NCBI RefSeq assembly: GCF_049651205.1 | Contig: NZ_JBASBR010000013.1 | Location: 101,942-165,941, forward strand | Length of the DNA stretch: 64,000 nucleotides | Direction of reading: 5' to 3' | Origin: Castellaniella sp049651205 | GTDB lineage: Bacteria; Pseudomonadota; Gammaproteobacteria; Burkholderiales; Burkholderiaceae_B | Shown here: positions 34,794-42,236 of the stretch, piece by piece | How the letters are laid out: every line of letters begins with the position of its first letter | Position numbering within the stretch: position 1 is the stretch's first letter | The notes under the pieces: generated by a model | What the model was told of the DNA's origin: nothing | Databases searched by the model: none | Seen by the model: only the letters and a program-made list of their open reading frames with translations | Translations under genes and position numbers: made by a program

Positions 34794-35234
34794 TTACGCC
34801 AGCGTACCGCCGGCGGCTTCGATCGCAGCACGAGCGCCGGCCGTCGCGTTGATGCCCTTGAGCGAAACCTTGCGGCTGAGCTCGCCAGACTTGATCACCT
34901 TGACATAGCGGACGAGTTCGCCCACCAGGCCAGCAGCTTTCAGGATCTGAACATCGACTTCATCGATGGGCAGCGCCTGGAGATCAGACAGACGGATCTC
35001 GGCACGCAGGTGGCGACCCAGGGGCGTAAAGCCGCGCTTGGGCAAGCGACGTTGCAACGGCATTTGACCGCCTTCGAAACCGACCTTGTGGAAACCACCG
35101 GCACGGGAGCGCTGACCTTTGTGGCCGCGACCGGCCGTCTTGCCCAGGCCAGAACCGATGCCGCGGCCCACGCGACGGCGGGCCCGTTTGGCGCCTTCGG
35201 CCGGTGCAATCGTATTCAGTTGAGTAATGGACAT
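34794..35234 (-). CDS. rplO: 50S ribosomal protein L15
   Basis: A 146-residue protein with the Gly/Arg-rich N-terminal extension (RARRRVGRGIGSGLGKTAGR) that reaches into the ribosomal core, and the globular C-terminal domain with VQILKAAGLV. Spacing of 9 bases to secY and 14 to rpmD. Confidence 0.97.
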   Translation of the reverse strand: MSITQLNTIAPAEGAKRARRRVGRGIGSGLGKTAGRGHKGQRSRAGGFHKVGFEGGQMPLQRRLPKRGFTPLGRHLRAEIRLSDLQALPIDEVDVQILKAAGLVGELVRYVKVIKSGELSRKVSLKGINATAGARAAIEAAGGTLA

Positions 35235-35248
35235 CTGAATTCCTTTGT

Positions 35249-35434
35249 TCAGGCTTCCGAGACCGTGACCAGATAATCCACCTTGCGGATCATCCCACGC
35301 ACCTCGGGAGTGTCGATCAGGACGCGGCTGCTGTTAACCTTGCCCAGACCCAGGCCGCGCACGGTGGCGCGGTGGGACTTGTGGGTGCCGATCACAGAGC
35401 GCACGAGCGTGACTTTGATTTGCTTTTGTGCCAT
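35249..35434 (-). CDS. rpmD: 50S ribosomal protein L30
   Basis: A 61-residue protein. The pattern IKVTLVRSVIGTHKSHRATV followed by GLGLGKVNSSRVLIDTP and a final beta-strand is diagnostic for L30. It lies 3 bases after rpsE. Confidence 0.96.
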   Translation of the reverse strand: MAQKQIKVTLVRSVIGTHKSHRATVRGLGLGKVNSSRVLIDTPEVRGMIRKVDYLVTVSEA

Positions 35435-35437
35435 GAC

Positions 35438-35959
35438 TTACCCCAGAATTTCTTCGACGGTTTTACCGCGCTTGGCAGCGATTTCCGACGGGGTGGAGCA
35501 GGCGCGCAGGCCATTTAGTGTGGCGCGCACCATGTTGTAGGGGTTGCTTGAGCCGAGGCTTTTGGCCACGACGTTACGCACACCCATCACCTCGAAGATC
35601 GCACGCATCGGGCCGCCAGCGATAACGCCGGTACCCTCTGCAGCCGGCGAGATCAGGACAGTAGATGCCCCGTGCTTGCCAACAACCGTGTGATGCAACG
35701 TACCATTTTTGAGAGCAACCTTGACCAGGCCGCGACGGGCCTGTTCCATTGCCTTTTGCACCGCCACGGGCACTTCGCGGGCCTTGCCCTTGCCCATGCC
35801 GATACGGCCATCGCCGTCACCAACCACGGTCAGTGCTGCGAAGCTCATGGTGCGACCACCCTTGACGACTTTGCTGACGCGGTTGACCGCAATCATCTTT
35901 TCGCGCATGCCATCGTCGCGTTCTTGATCGTTGGCGTGCTTGCCTTGTGCTTTAGCCAT
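35438..35959 (-). CDS. rpsE: 30S ribosomal protein S5
   Basis: A 173-residue protein of the decoding region involved in accuracy. The double-stranded-RNA-binding-like fold begins at MREKMIAVNRVSKVVKGGRT and the C-terminal S5 domain holds GIGKGKAREVP-like and ITPAAEGTGVIAGGP-like sequences (seen as MGKGKAREVPVAVQ and ISPAAEGTGVIAGG). Confidence 0.97.
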   Translation of the reverse strand: MAKAQGKHANDQERDDGMREKMIAVNRVSKVVKGGRTMSFAALTVVGDGDGRIGMGKGKAREVPVAVQKAMEQARRGLVKVALKNGTLHHTVVGKHGASTVLISPAAEGTGVIAGGPMRAIFEVMGVRNVVAKSLGSSNPYNMVRATLNGLRACSTPSEIAAKRGKTVEEILG

Positions 35960-35968
35960 GTGATTCCC

Positions 35969-36334
35969 TTAGAACTTCAAGCCGGCTTCACGCGCGGCTT
36001 CGGCCAGCGCCTTGACGCGGCCATGGTAACGGAAGCCCGAACGGTCGAAGGCGACGAGTTCGATGCCGGCAGCCTTGGCCTTCTCAGCCACACGCTTGCC
36101 GATCAGGCTGGCGGCGGCGGTATTGCCCCCAGTAGCCTGTTGGCTGGCGAGTTCCTTGCGGACTTCGGGCTCAAGCGTCGAGGCGCTAACGAGCACCCGG
36201 TCGCCTTCCGGCGAAATGATGTTGGCGTAGATGTGCAGATTCGTGCGGTGCACCGACAAACGGTGTACGCGCAGCTCGTGAATCTTGCGGCGGGTTGCCG
36301 CAGCACGACGCAAACGGGAGAGTTTCTTGTCCAT
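35969..36334 (-). CDS. rplR: 50S ribosomal protein L18
   Basis: A 121-residue 5S-rRNA-binding protein. LSRLRRAAATRRKIHELRVH forms the basic N-terminus; AFDRSGFRYHGRVKALAEAA is the conserved end. Standard position between rplF and rpsE. Confidence 0.97.
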   Translation of the reverse strand: MDKKLSRLRRAAATRRKIHELRVHRLSVHRTNLHIYANIISPEGDRVLVSASTLEPEVRKELASQQATGGNTAAASLIGKRVAEKAKAAGIELVAFDRSGFRYHGRVKALAEAAREAGLKF

Positions 36335-36355
36335 GATTCGTCCTTGCCTGCGTGC

Positions 36356-36889
36356 TTATTTTTTCTTGGTTTCCTTCAGGATGACGCGCTCGTCCGAGTA
36401 CCGTACGCCCTTGCCCTTATAGGGTTCGGGTTCGCGGTAGGCACGGATTTCGGCGGCAACCTGACCGACGACCTGCTTGTTGGCGCCCTTGACCACGACT
36501 TCGGTCTGGGTGGGGCACTCGATTTTGATCCCTTCGGGGATCTCATGCAGGATGTCGTGGGAGAAACCCAGTTGCAGTTTCAGTGCGTTGCCTTGGAGCT
36601 GGGCGCGGAAACCCACACCCACCAGATTGAGGCGACGCTCGAAACCAGCACTGACGCCAGTGACCATATTGTTGACCAGCGCACGCACGGTGCCGGACAT
36701 GGCCTTGGCCTGACGGGAGTCGTTGGCAACAGCAAACGACAGCTGACCGTCTTCTTGGGAGATGCGGACGTTACCATCCAGCGACTGAACCAGCGTGCCC
36801 AGCGGCCCCTTGACGGAGATCTGACCGGCACTGATGGTAGCTTCGACGCCCTTGGGCAACGCAACGGGATATTTGGCGATACGTGACAT
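36356..36889 (-). CDS. rplF: 50S ribosomal protein L6
   Basis: A 177-residue protein with two copies of the L6 fold. MSRIAKYPVALPKGVEATI opens the first, and PEPYKGKGVRYSDERVILKE closes the second; the latter is the most conserved L6 motif. Standard position between rpsH and rplR. Confidence 0.98.
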   Translation of the reverse strand: MSRIAKYPVALPKGVEATISAGQISVKGPLGTLVQSLDGNVRISQEDGQLSFAVANDSRQAKAMSGTVRALVNNMVTGVSAGFERRLNLVGVGFRAQLQGNALKLQLGFSHDILHEIPEGIKIECPTQTEVVVKGANKQVVGQVAAEIRAYREPEPYKGKGVRYSDERVILKETKKK

Positions 36890-36903
36890 AGTGTGATATC
36901 CCC

Positions 36904-37299
36904 TTATGCCACGTAGCAGAGCACTTCGCCGCCCACACCGGTGGCACGGGCCTTGCGGTCTGTCATGACGCCACGGGGGGTAGAAACGATTGCCACACCC
37001 AGGCCGTTCATGACCTGAGGAATGGTGACGCTGCTCTTGTAGATACGCAGGCCAGGACGCGAGACGCGGTCGATGCGCTCGATGACCGGACGGCCGGCAT
37101 AATATTTAAGCGTGATTTCCAACTGGGGCTTGGCTTGCTCGCCGGCCACGCGGAAATCTTCGATGTAGCCTTCGTCTTTCAGCACAGCTGCGATAGCAGC
37201 CTTTAGCTTCGAGGAGGGCATGGAAACCGATGTCTTGTTGACCATTTGCGCGTTACGCACGCGGGTCAGCATATCGGCGATGGGATCGCTCATGCTCAT
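36904..37299 (-). CDS. rpsH: 30S ribosomal protein S8
   Basis: A 131-residue protein that binds the central domain of 16S rRNA; in E. coli it represses spc-operon translation. MSDPIADMLTRVRNAQMVNK and STPRGVMTDRKARATGVGGE are diagnostic. Two start codons are possible (ATG at 37299 or two codons later); GGAG eight bases before the first favours 37299. Confidence 0.97.
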   Translation of the reverse strand: MSMSDPIADMLTRVRNAQMVNKTSVSMPSSKLKAAIAAVLKDEGYIEDFRVAGEQAKPQLEITLKYYAGRPVIERIDRVSRPGLRIYKSSVTIPQVMNGLGVAIVSTPRGVMTDRKARATGVGGEVLCYVA

Positions 37300-37310
37300 G
37301 TGTGGTTCTC

Positions 37311-37616
37311 CTACCAGCTGGCCTTGGTCATGCCCGGCACTTCGCCGCGCATGGCCATTTCACGCAGTTTGTGGCGCGTCAGCCCAAACTTGCTGAACAC
37401 ACCGCGAGGACGACCCGTGACCACGCAGCGGTTGCGCTGGCGGGTAGGGCTGGCATTGCGGGGCAGTTGTTGCAGAGCCAGGCGAGCCTGATAGCGTTCT
37501 TCGTCGGATTTAGACTGATCAGCGATGACAGCTTTCAGTGCGGAGCGCTTTGCTGCAAATTTCTCTGCCAGCTTGGCGCGTTTGATATCGCGATTGATGA
37601 GGGAAAGTTTTGCCAC
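37311..37616 (-). CDS. rpsN: 30S ribosomal protein S14
   Basis: A 101-residue long-form S14 without the zinc-binding cysteines of the short form. LPRNASPTRQRNRCVVTGRP and FGLTRHKLREMAMRGEVPGM are conserved. It lies between rplE and rpsH. Confidence 0.97.
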   Translation of the reverse strand: MAKLSLINRDIKRAKLAEKFAAKRSALKAVIADQSKSDEERYQARLALQQLPRNASPTRQRNRCVVTGRPRGVFSKFGLTRHKLREMAMRGEVPGMTKASW

Positions 37617-37625
37617 GTCAGCCCC

Positions 37626-38165
37626 TTAGTTGCGGAAGGGGAAGCTGAATGCGCTTAACAGCGCCTTGGCTTCCTCGTCAGTTTTGGCGGTGGTGGTGAT
37701 GCTGATGTTCATCCCGCGCACGGCATCGATTTTGTCGTACTCGATTTCCGGGAAGATGATCTGCTCTTTAACACCAATGTTGTAGTTGCCGCGGCCATCG
37801 AATGCACGGCCGGACACACCACGGAAGTCGCGGACACGCGGCAGAGCCACCGAAACCAGGCGATCCAGGAACTCGTACATCCGTTGGCCGCGCAGGGTAA
37901 CCATGCAGCCGATGGGATAGTCTTCGCGGATCTTGAACCCGGCAATTGCTTTGCGGGTTTTGGTGACTACAGGCTTTTGACCAGCGATTTTGGTCATGTC
38001 GCCCACGGCATTTTCGATAATTTTTTTGTCGGCAACAGCCTCGGACACACCCATATTGAGCGTGATCTTGGTGATGCGCGGCACTTCCATCATCGACTTG
38101 TATTCGAATTTCGCTTTAAGGTCGGCAGCGACCTGATTGCGATAAAAGTCTTGTAAACGAGCCAT
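37626..38165 (-). CDS. rplE: 50S ribosomal protein L5
   Basis: A 179-residue protein of the central protuberance binding 5S rRNA. VPRITKITLNMGVSEAVADK and GRGNYNIGVKEQIIFPEIEY are the family motifs. It lies between rplX and rpsN. Confidence 0.98.
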   Translation of the reverse strand: MARLQDFYRNQVAADLKAKFEYKSMMEVPRITKITLNMGVSEAVADKKIIENAVGDMTKIAGQKPVVTKTRKAIAGFKIREDYPIGCMVTLRGQRMYEFLDRLVSVALPRVRDFRGVSGRAFDGRGNYNIGVKEQIIFPEIEYDKIDAVRGMNISITTTAKTDEEAKALLSAFSFPFRN

Positions 38166-38177
38166 TTAATACGCCCC

Positions 38178-38498
38178 TTATGCCTTCGCGCCAACGACAG
38201 CGCCGTTGGAACGGAAAATACGAACCTTGGCACCATCGACAACTTTCACGCCGATGCGATCAGCTTTGCCGGTTTCAGGGTTGTAGATAGCTACATTGGA
38301 GATATGGACGGGTAGGGTCTTGTCGACGATGCCGCCAGGTGTGCCAGCCATGGGGTTACCCTTGGCATGCTTCTTGACAACGTTGACGCCTTCAACCAAC
38401 ACATGGTCGTCGTCGACACGGGCCACAACGGTGCCACGGCGGCTGCGATCGCGGCCTGCGAGCACGACGACTTCGTCGCCTTTACGAATGTTTTGCAT
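38178..38498 (-). CDS. rplX: 50S ribosomal protein L24
   Basis: A 106-residue assembly-initiator protein with the KOW motif KGDEVVVLAGRDRSRRGTVV near the N-terminus and HAKGNPMAGTPGGIVDKTLP in the middle. It follows rplN after 10 bases. Confidence 0.97.
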   Translation of the reverse strand: MQNIRKGDEVVVLAGRDRSRRGTVVARVDDDHVLVEGVNVVKKHAKGNPMAGTPGGIVDKTLPVHISNVAIYNPETGKADRIGVKVVDGAKVRIFRSNGAVVGAKA

Positions 38499-38508
38499 GA
38501 TCGGCTCC

Positions 38509-38877
38509 TTACAGCACTTCGGGCGCCAGGGACACGATCTTCATGAACTTCTCGGTACGCAGCTCGCGCGTGACCGGTCCGAAGATACGCGTGCCGATGG
38601 GCTCGAGTTTGGCATTGAGCAATACGGCCGCATTACCGCCGAAGCGGATCAGCGAGCCATCTTTGCGGCGAACGCCCTTGGCGGTACGCACCACCACAGC
38701 GTTGTAGATTTCGCCTTTTTTGACGCGCCCGCGAGGTGCCGCTTCTTTGACGGACACCTTGATGATGTCGCCGATGGCGGCATAACGGCGCTTCGAGCCG
38801 CCCAACACCTTGATGCACATGACGGAACGCGCACCTGTGTTGTCGGCCACGTTCAGCGTGGTCTGCATTTGGATCAT
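38509..38877 (-). CDS. rplN: 50S ribosomal protein L14
   Basis: A 122-residue protein at the subunit interface. MIQMQTTLNVADNTGARSVM and the end MKIVSLAPEVL are diagnostic. In most bacteria rpsQ lies directly upstream; here rplN is the first gene of its transcription unit, about 250 bases downstream of a consensus-like promoter (39135-39164), with a non-ribosomal gene beyond. Confidence 0.98.
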   Translation of the reverse strand: MIQMQTTLNVADNTGARSVMCIKVLGGSKRRYAAIGDIIKVSVKEAAPRGRVKKGEIYNAVVVRTAKGVRRKDGSLIRFGGNAAVLLNAKLEPIGTRIFGPVTRELRTEKFMKIVSLAPEVL

Positions 38878-39194
38878 GATTTTTCCTGTTCCAACTTAAC
38901 AACGTTACCCAGAGCACTTGCCCAAGACAACGCAGCCAGTTTTGGTCCCGTCAAGCCGGCACAGCTAGCTGCGCACGGGCTCTGGGTTGAAATTCTTGTT
39001 TGTGCAAGATGATCTTGCGCATAAACGAGACTACCAACTTGGCCCTGCCGATTACCATCTGTAATGTGCTTTTGCCCCAAAGTGGTTGGGTAAGCCCAAA
39101 ACAAAATGCATCCGGCAGATACGCCAAGACAGCAATTATAGACAAAATACAAAGGCATATGCAAGTGAAACACCTGCACCGTCGCAAAAAACCC
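38878..39194 (-). promoter_or_regulatory. Long leader region of the rplN (spc-alpha) operon
   Basis: A gene-free stretch of 317 bases. From the predicted start point near 39127 it would give a leader RNA of about 250 bases. It holds a 15-base inverted repeat, GCAAGAT-G-ATCTTGC (39004-39018). Length and isolation suggest feedback control by a ribosomal protein, but no known leader motif was recognised. Confidence 0.5.
39135..39164 (-). promoter_or_regulatory. Strong sigma-70-type promoter for rplN operon
   Basis: On the minus strand the -35 hexamer is TTGCAT (39164-39159), the spacer is 18 bases and the -10 hexamer is a perfect TATAAT (39140-39135). It lies in an A/T-rich patch of an otherwise GC-rich region and points to rplN. 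Confidence 0.8.
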
Positions 39195-41090
39195 TCAGGT
39201 CTCCCGCACCAGGGCGCCATACTCCATCACCATTTGTCGGGTAGCCTCGTCTTCGGCGTCGTCGATATATACTCGCATGCCCATGCCAATGGCGGTTTCG
39301 GTTACTGCCACCATCATTTGCACGCCGCCCGGGCTGGACAGAAGTTCGTGCACAAAACTACCCCCCAGTTTTACATAGCTGAAGTTGGCTTCATGGATTT
39401 TACGTAGGGCATCGGGCTCCTGATCCAACCCGCGCAAGCCGATCTGGATGCCCATTTCGGTGATGCCTTCACTAAACGCCTTGAAGTCCTTGAGGTGACG
39501 GCTTAATCCGTAGGCATCAAGCTCGATGACCAAACGCGCAAGGAGCGCAGGATCGGCAAACGCACACACCTGACGCATCTCATCCAGATACTGGGTATCC
39601 AGAACTGAGGAGATCGACATACGGATGACCAGCAATCCTGGATGTTCGCCCAGCCAACTGAGCGCCAGGGCCAGCGCCCGCATATCGCAATCCGAGGACA
39701 GGCCGAGACGGGCCGCGGCAGGCATAAACAAATAACCCGACATACTGGGCTGCGCCGGATCATCCTCCTGAAGCCGCAACGAGGCCTCGTGACGCTCGGT
39801 GATATCGTCGCCCTGGTACTGGATCCGGCGAACATCCAGCGACAAGCGGTCGTTATCCAGTGCCTGAGAAATCAGGGTGCGCCAGGAAGCTTCCCCCATC
39901 CGCAGTTCACCGGCTTGGTGGTCGGCATGCGACAGAAATTCGACCTCGGTGTGGCCAGCACTTTCCGCGCACATCAGGGCCAGGTCCAGACGAGTGAGGA
40001 CCTCTTTGGGTGTGCACTGTACGGTGTAATCCGTCAGGGCAAATGCCCATCGCGACAGGTTTTGACTATCAAGTTTGACGCGTAGGGTTTCAAACAGCAC
40101 ATGCAGGCGCTGCACTGGCCGCATAACCTCTGGACCACCGCCCACCGGAAACAGAATCACAAAATCCGCCCCATTAAGACGGGCGGGCAAGGCACGCGCC
40201 TTGGGGTACTCTGCCAGAACCTCAACCAGGCGCGAGCCCAACAGACGCAGCCAATCATCGATCTCCTGGCGATCGCTCTGGTTTTGCAGGCGGGCCATAT
40301 CGCGCTGGCGTACCAGCAAGATATAGCCACTGACCGCCCCCTGGCGGGAATCGTCACGCAGCACCCGCTTGAGCTCATTAAGGAAAAACGCGCGATTGGC
40401 CAGCCCGGTGACGGGGTCACGATTGAGCTCGATCTCCAGCTGCTCGATACGGGCCATCTGCTCGTCCATGGACGGCGAGACGCGTTCACGAACGTCATCC
40501 AGGAGCTCGGCGTCTTCGGCGGGCTCGGTATCCTTGATCTTGATTTCAGGGGTTTCTGCAAGCAGCTTATCAGCAAACGCGCGACGTAGCCGCGACAGCA
40601 ACGCCGCCAAAAACAGTGCCCAAAACGCCGCAATCCCCAAGGCCAGCCACAGCCACTGCATCATATGCGCCCACATGGCATCCTGGGCCGGGCGGCTATC
40701 CAGTACCAGCGAAAGCTTGCCCACCTCGGGCACCTGGCGAGAAGCCTCGTGAGGCTGAATGCCTGCCATGGCGCTGAACCATCGAGGCGCCTCTGCCAGG
40801 GCCGTGTCTGGCCGCCGCGCCTGAAACTCGAAAGAGCCCCCGGGCGTTTGTAAGGCCATCTGGGAGAAGCGCCCCTGCTGAAACGCAGCATCCAGCACAC
40901 GCGCACGCGCCGGAGCGTTAGGCTGTGCACTAATAAGAAGCGCCAGGGTGGCGACCGCGTTTTCGCCATCTGTCTGCAGCTGTGCATCTAGTTGACGATC
41001 CATCAGGCGCGCCCCCACAGCCAACATACTGATCAATATACAGGCGATCACCAGCGAAGAAATCACCAGTAATTGTCGCACTGAGGCCAT
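39195..41090 (-). CDS. LapD-like degenerate GGDEF-EAL membrane protein, probable c-di-GMP receptor
   Basis: A protein of 631 residues. A membrane helix (about 4-25), a periplasmic domain to about residue 142 and a second helix (143-165) precede a cytoplasmic part. DPVTGLANRAFF (225-236) opens a GGDEF domain, but the signature is NGADF (306-310). The EAL-type domain has EAS instead of EAL (435-437) and IDDAED where active enzymes have an AEGVE-like motif. The layout, length and double degeneration match LapD, which senses c-di-GMP and controls a periplasmic protease. No lapG-like gene is nearby. The start chosen is the ATG at 41090 behind an AGGAT site. Confidence 0.75.
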   Translation of the reverse strand: MASVRQLLVISSLVIACILISMLAVGARLMDRQLDAQLQTDGENAVATLALLISAQPNAPARARVLDAAFQQGRFSQMALQTPGGSFEFQARRPDTALAEAPRWFSAMAGIQPHEASRQVPEVGKLSLVLDSRPAQDAMWAHMMQWLWLALGIAAFWALFLAALLSRLRRAFADKLLAETPEIKIKDTEPAEDAELLDDVRERVSPSMDEQMARIEQLEIELNRDPVTGLANRAFFLNELKRVLRDDSRQGAVSGYILLVRQRDMARLQNQSDRQEIDDWLRLLGSRLVEVLAEYPKARALPARLNGADFVILFPVGGGPEVMRPVQRLHVLFETLRVKLDSQNLSRWAFALTDYTVQCTPKEVLTRLDLALMCAESAGHTEVEFLSHADHQAGELRMGEASWRTLISQALDNDRLSLDVRRIQYQGDDITERHEASLRLQEDDPAQPSMSGYLFMPAAARLGLSSDCDMRALALALSWLGEHPGLLVIRMSISSVLDTQYLDEMRQVCAFADPALLARLVIELDAYGLSRHLKDFKAFSEGITEMGIQIGLRGLDQEPDALRKIHEANFSYVKLGGSFVHELLSSPGGVQMMVAVTETAIGMGMRVYIDDAEDEATRQMVMEYGALVRET

Positions 41091-41125
41091 GATGGATCCT
41101 ATCACTCTGTCCAAAGAATCTCGAA

Positions 41126-41154
41126 AGTGTATCCTTTGCGCTGCGAAATCCCAA
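41126..41154 (-). promoter_or_regulatory. Probable promoter of the LapD-like gene
   Basis: On the minus strand TTGGGA (41154-41149), a 17-base spacer and TACACT (41131-41126) lie about 36 bases before the ATG at 41090. It is divergent from the TetR gene and separated from its operator by some 90 bases. Confidence 0.55.
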
Positions 41155-41240
41155 GAATCACACAGCACGCTCTGGGGAATTATGGGATCTAAGGGGTAAC
41201 ACGGATACCGTTTCAGGGCAGCTTGTGTATAGTTTTAAAA

Positions 41241-41250
41241 CAAACGTTTG
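41241..41250. promoter_or_regulatory. Palindrome at the TetR gene start, probable autoregulatory operator
   Basis: CAAACGTTTG is a perfect 10-base palindrome, eight bases before the ATG at 41259 and just downstream of TATAGT (41228-41233). It has the same half-sites as the fad operator at 2776-2797 but without the four central bases. Confidence 0.6.
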
Positions 41251-41258
41251 AACTACAC

Positions 41259-42044
41259 ATGACCATTACTCGATCATCCCTCACTCGTGACGCCATCCTG
41301 GATGCGGCAGAACATCTGTTTGCCAAACAAGGGCATGACAAAACGTCCATGCGGCAAATCACAAAAGCCGCAGACGTAAACCTGTCTGCCGTTAATTACC
41401 ACTTTGGCTCCAAAGATGCCCTGATTGAAGCTGTTTTTCAACGTCGCCTCGACGCCCTGAACACCGAGCGTCTGCAAATTCTTGACGGGCTCGAAGCCCA
41501 GTCTGCCGGGCAACCACTTAAACCCTCAGCCATCGTCGAGGCCTATTTTGGGCCCTTGGTGCGCCATGCCTGCAGCGCAGGAGCAGAGCGCAGGGCGTTT
41601 ATGCCGTTGCAAAGCTGCAATGTGTCTGATCCCAATGGCGCCATCAACGCACTGTTCGAGGCTGAGCGCACGGTGGTGGCACACCGGTTTACCCGCGCCT
41701 TGCTAAAAGCCCTACCCGCAGTACCCGAAGCCGAGATTGTCTGGCGCTTTCACTTTATGCTGGGAGCCACTGCCTACGCAATCATGGGTGCAGACAGCTC
41801 CAGCCAAGTGATGAACCTGCATGGCCAGGATATAAATCTTCAGGACGCCGACGCCCTGCTGGAACGCCTGATGTCGTTTCTGTTGGGAGGGCTGCGCGCG
41901 CCACTGGCCGGCACGCAATCTGCCACGTCCGGCCAAAAGGCCGGTCAAGACTTTTCTTCGCCCGACCCTACCGCCCACCCGGCGTCCGGCCGACATGCCT
42001 CTTCACCGCTTCAGGGGGATTCCATGAAACCAGGAAATGGCTGA
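41259..42044 (+). CDS. TetR-family transcriptional regulator, PsrA-like
   Basis: A repressor-type protein of 261 residues. The start chosen is the ATG at 41259; a TTG at 41223 would place the operator inside the gene. The helix-turn-helix domain reads AILDAAEHLFAKQGHDKTSM then LSAVNYHFGSKDALIEAVF, which is closely similar to Pseudomonas PsrA, the acyl-CoA-responsive regulator of beta-oxidation. The C-terminal domain is helical, ending in a Ser/Pro-rich tail of about 40 residues not typical for the family. The gene precedes fadL and fadD homologues on the same strand. Regulation of fad genes by this protein is inferred from operators and context. Confidence 0.85.
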   Translation: MTITRSSLTRDAILDAAEHLFAKQGHDKTSMRQITKAADVNLSAVNYHFGSKDALIEAVFQRRLDALNTERLQILDGLEAQSAGQPLKPSAIVEAYFGPLVRHACSAGAERRAFMPLQSCNVSDPNGAINALFEAERTVVAHRFTRALLKALPAVPEAEIVWRFHFMLGATAYAIMGADSSSQVMNLHGQDINLQDADALLERLMSFLLGGLRAPLAGTQSATSGQKAGQDFSSPDPTAHPASGRHASSPLQGDSMKPGNG

Positions 42045-42236
42045 TCCCGATCTGATGCCGGACTAACGCCGGTTCCCCTCTAAAACCCATTTTTCACGCT
42101 GTGCCGCTGGCACGGCGGGGGGTTTTGCACGCCTAAACGTGTGACTTCTGCGATGCAGGCCTGCACCGCATGGGGATCTGCACGCCCAAAATTTTGCCGG
42201 GCCAATGCCCATCTATCCACTCATGGAGAAGACATC

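Noticed and set aside
34272..36886. Long plus-strand frames over secY, rplO and rpsE-rplF
   Set aside because: Antisense to conserved ribosomal genes; no motifs.
42062..42130. Possible terminator between the TetR gene and fadL
   Set aside because: AAAACCC can pair with GGGTTTT across an inner GTGCC/GGCAC stem, but the outer stem is imperfect and no T-run follows cleanly; not strong enough to call.
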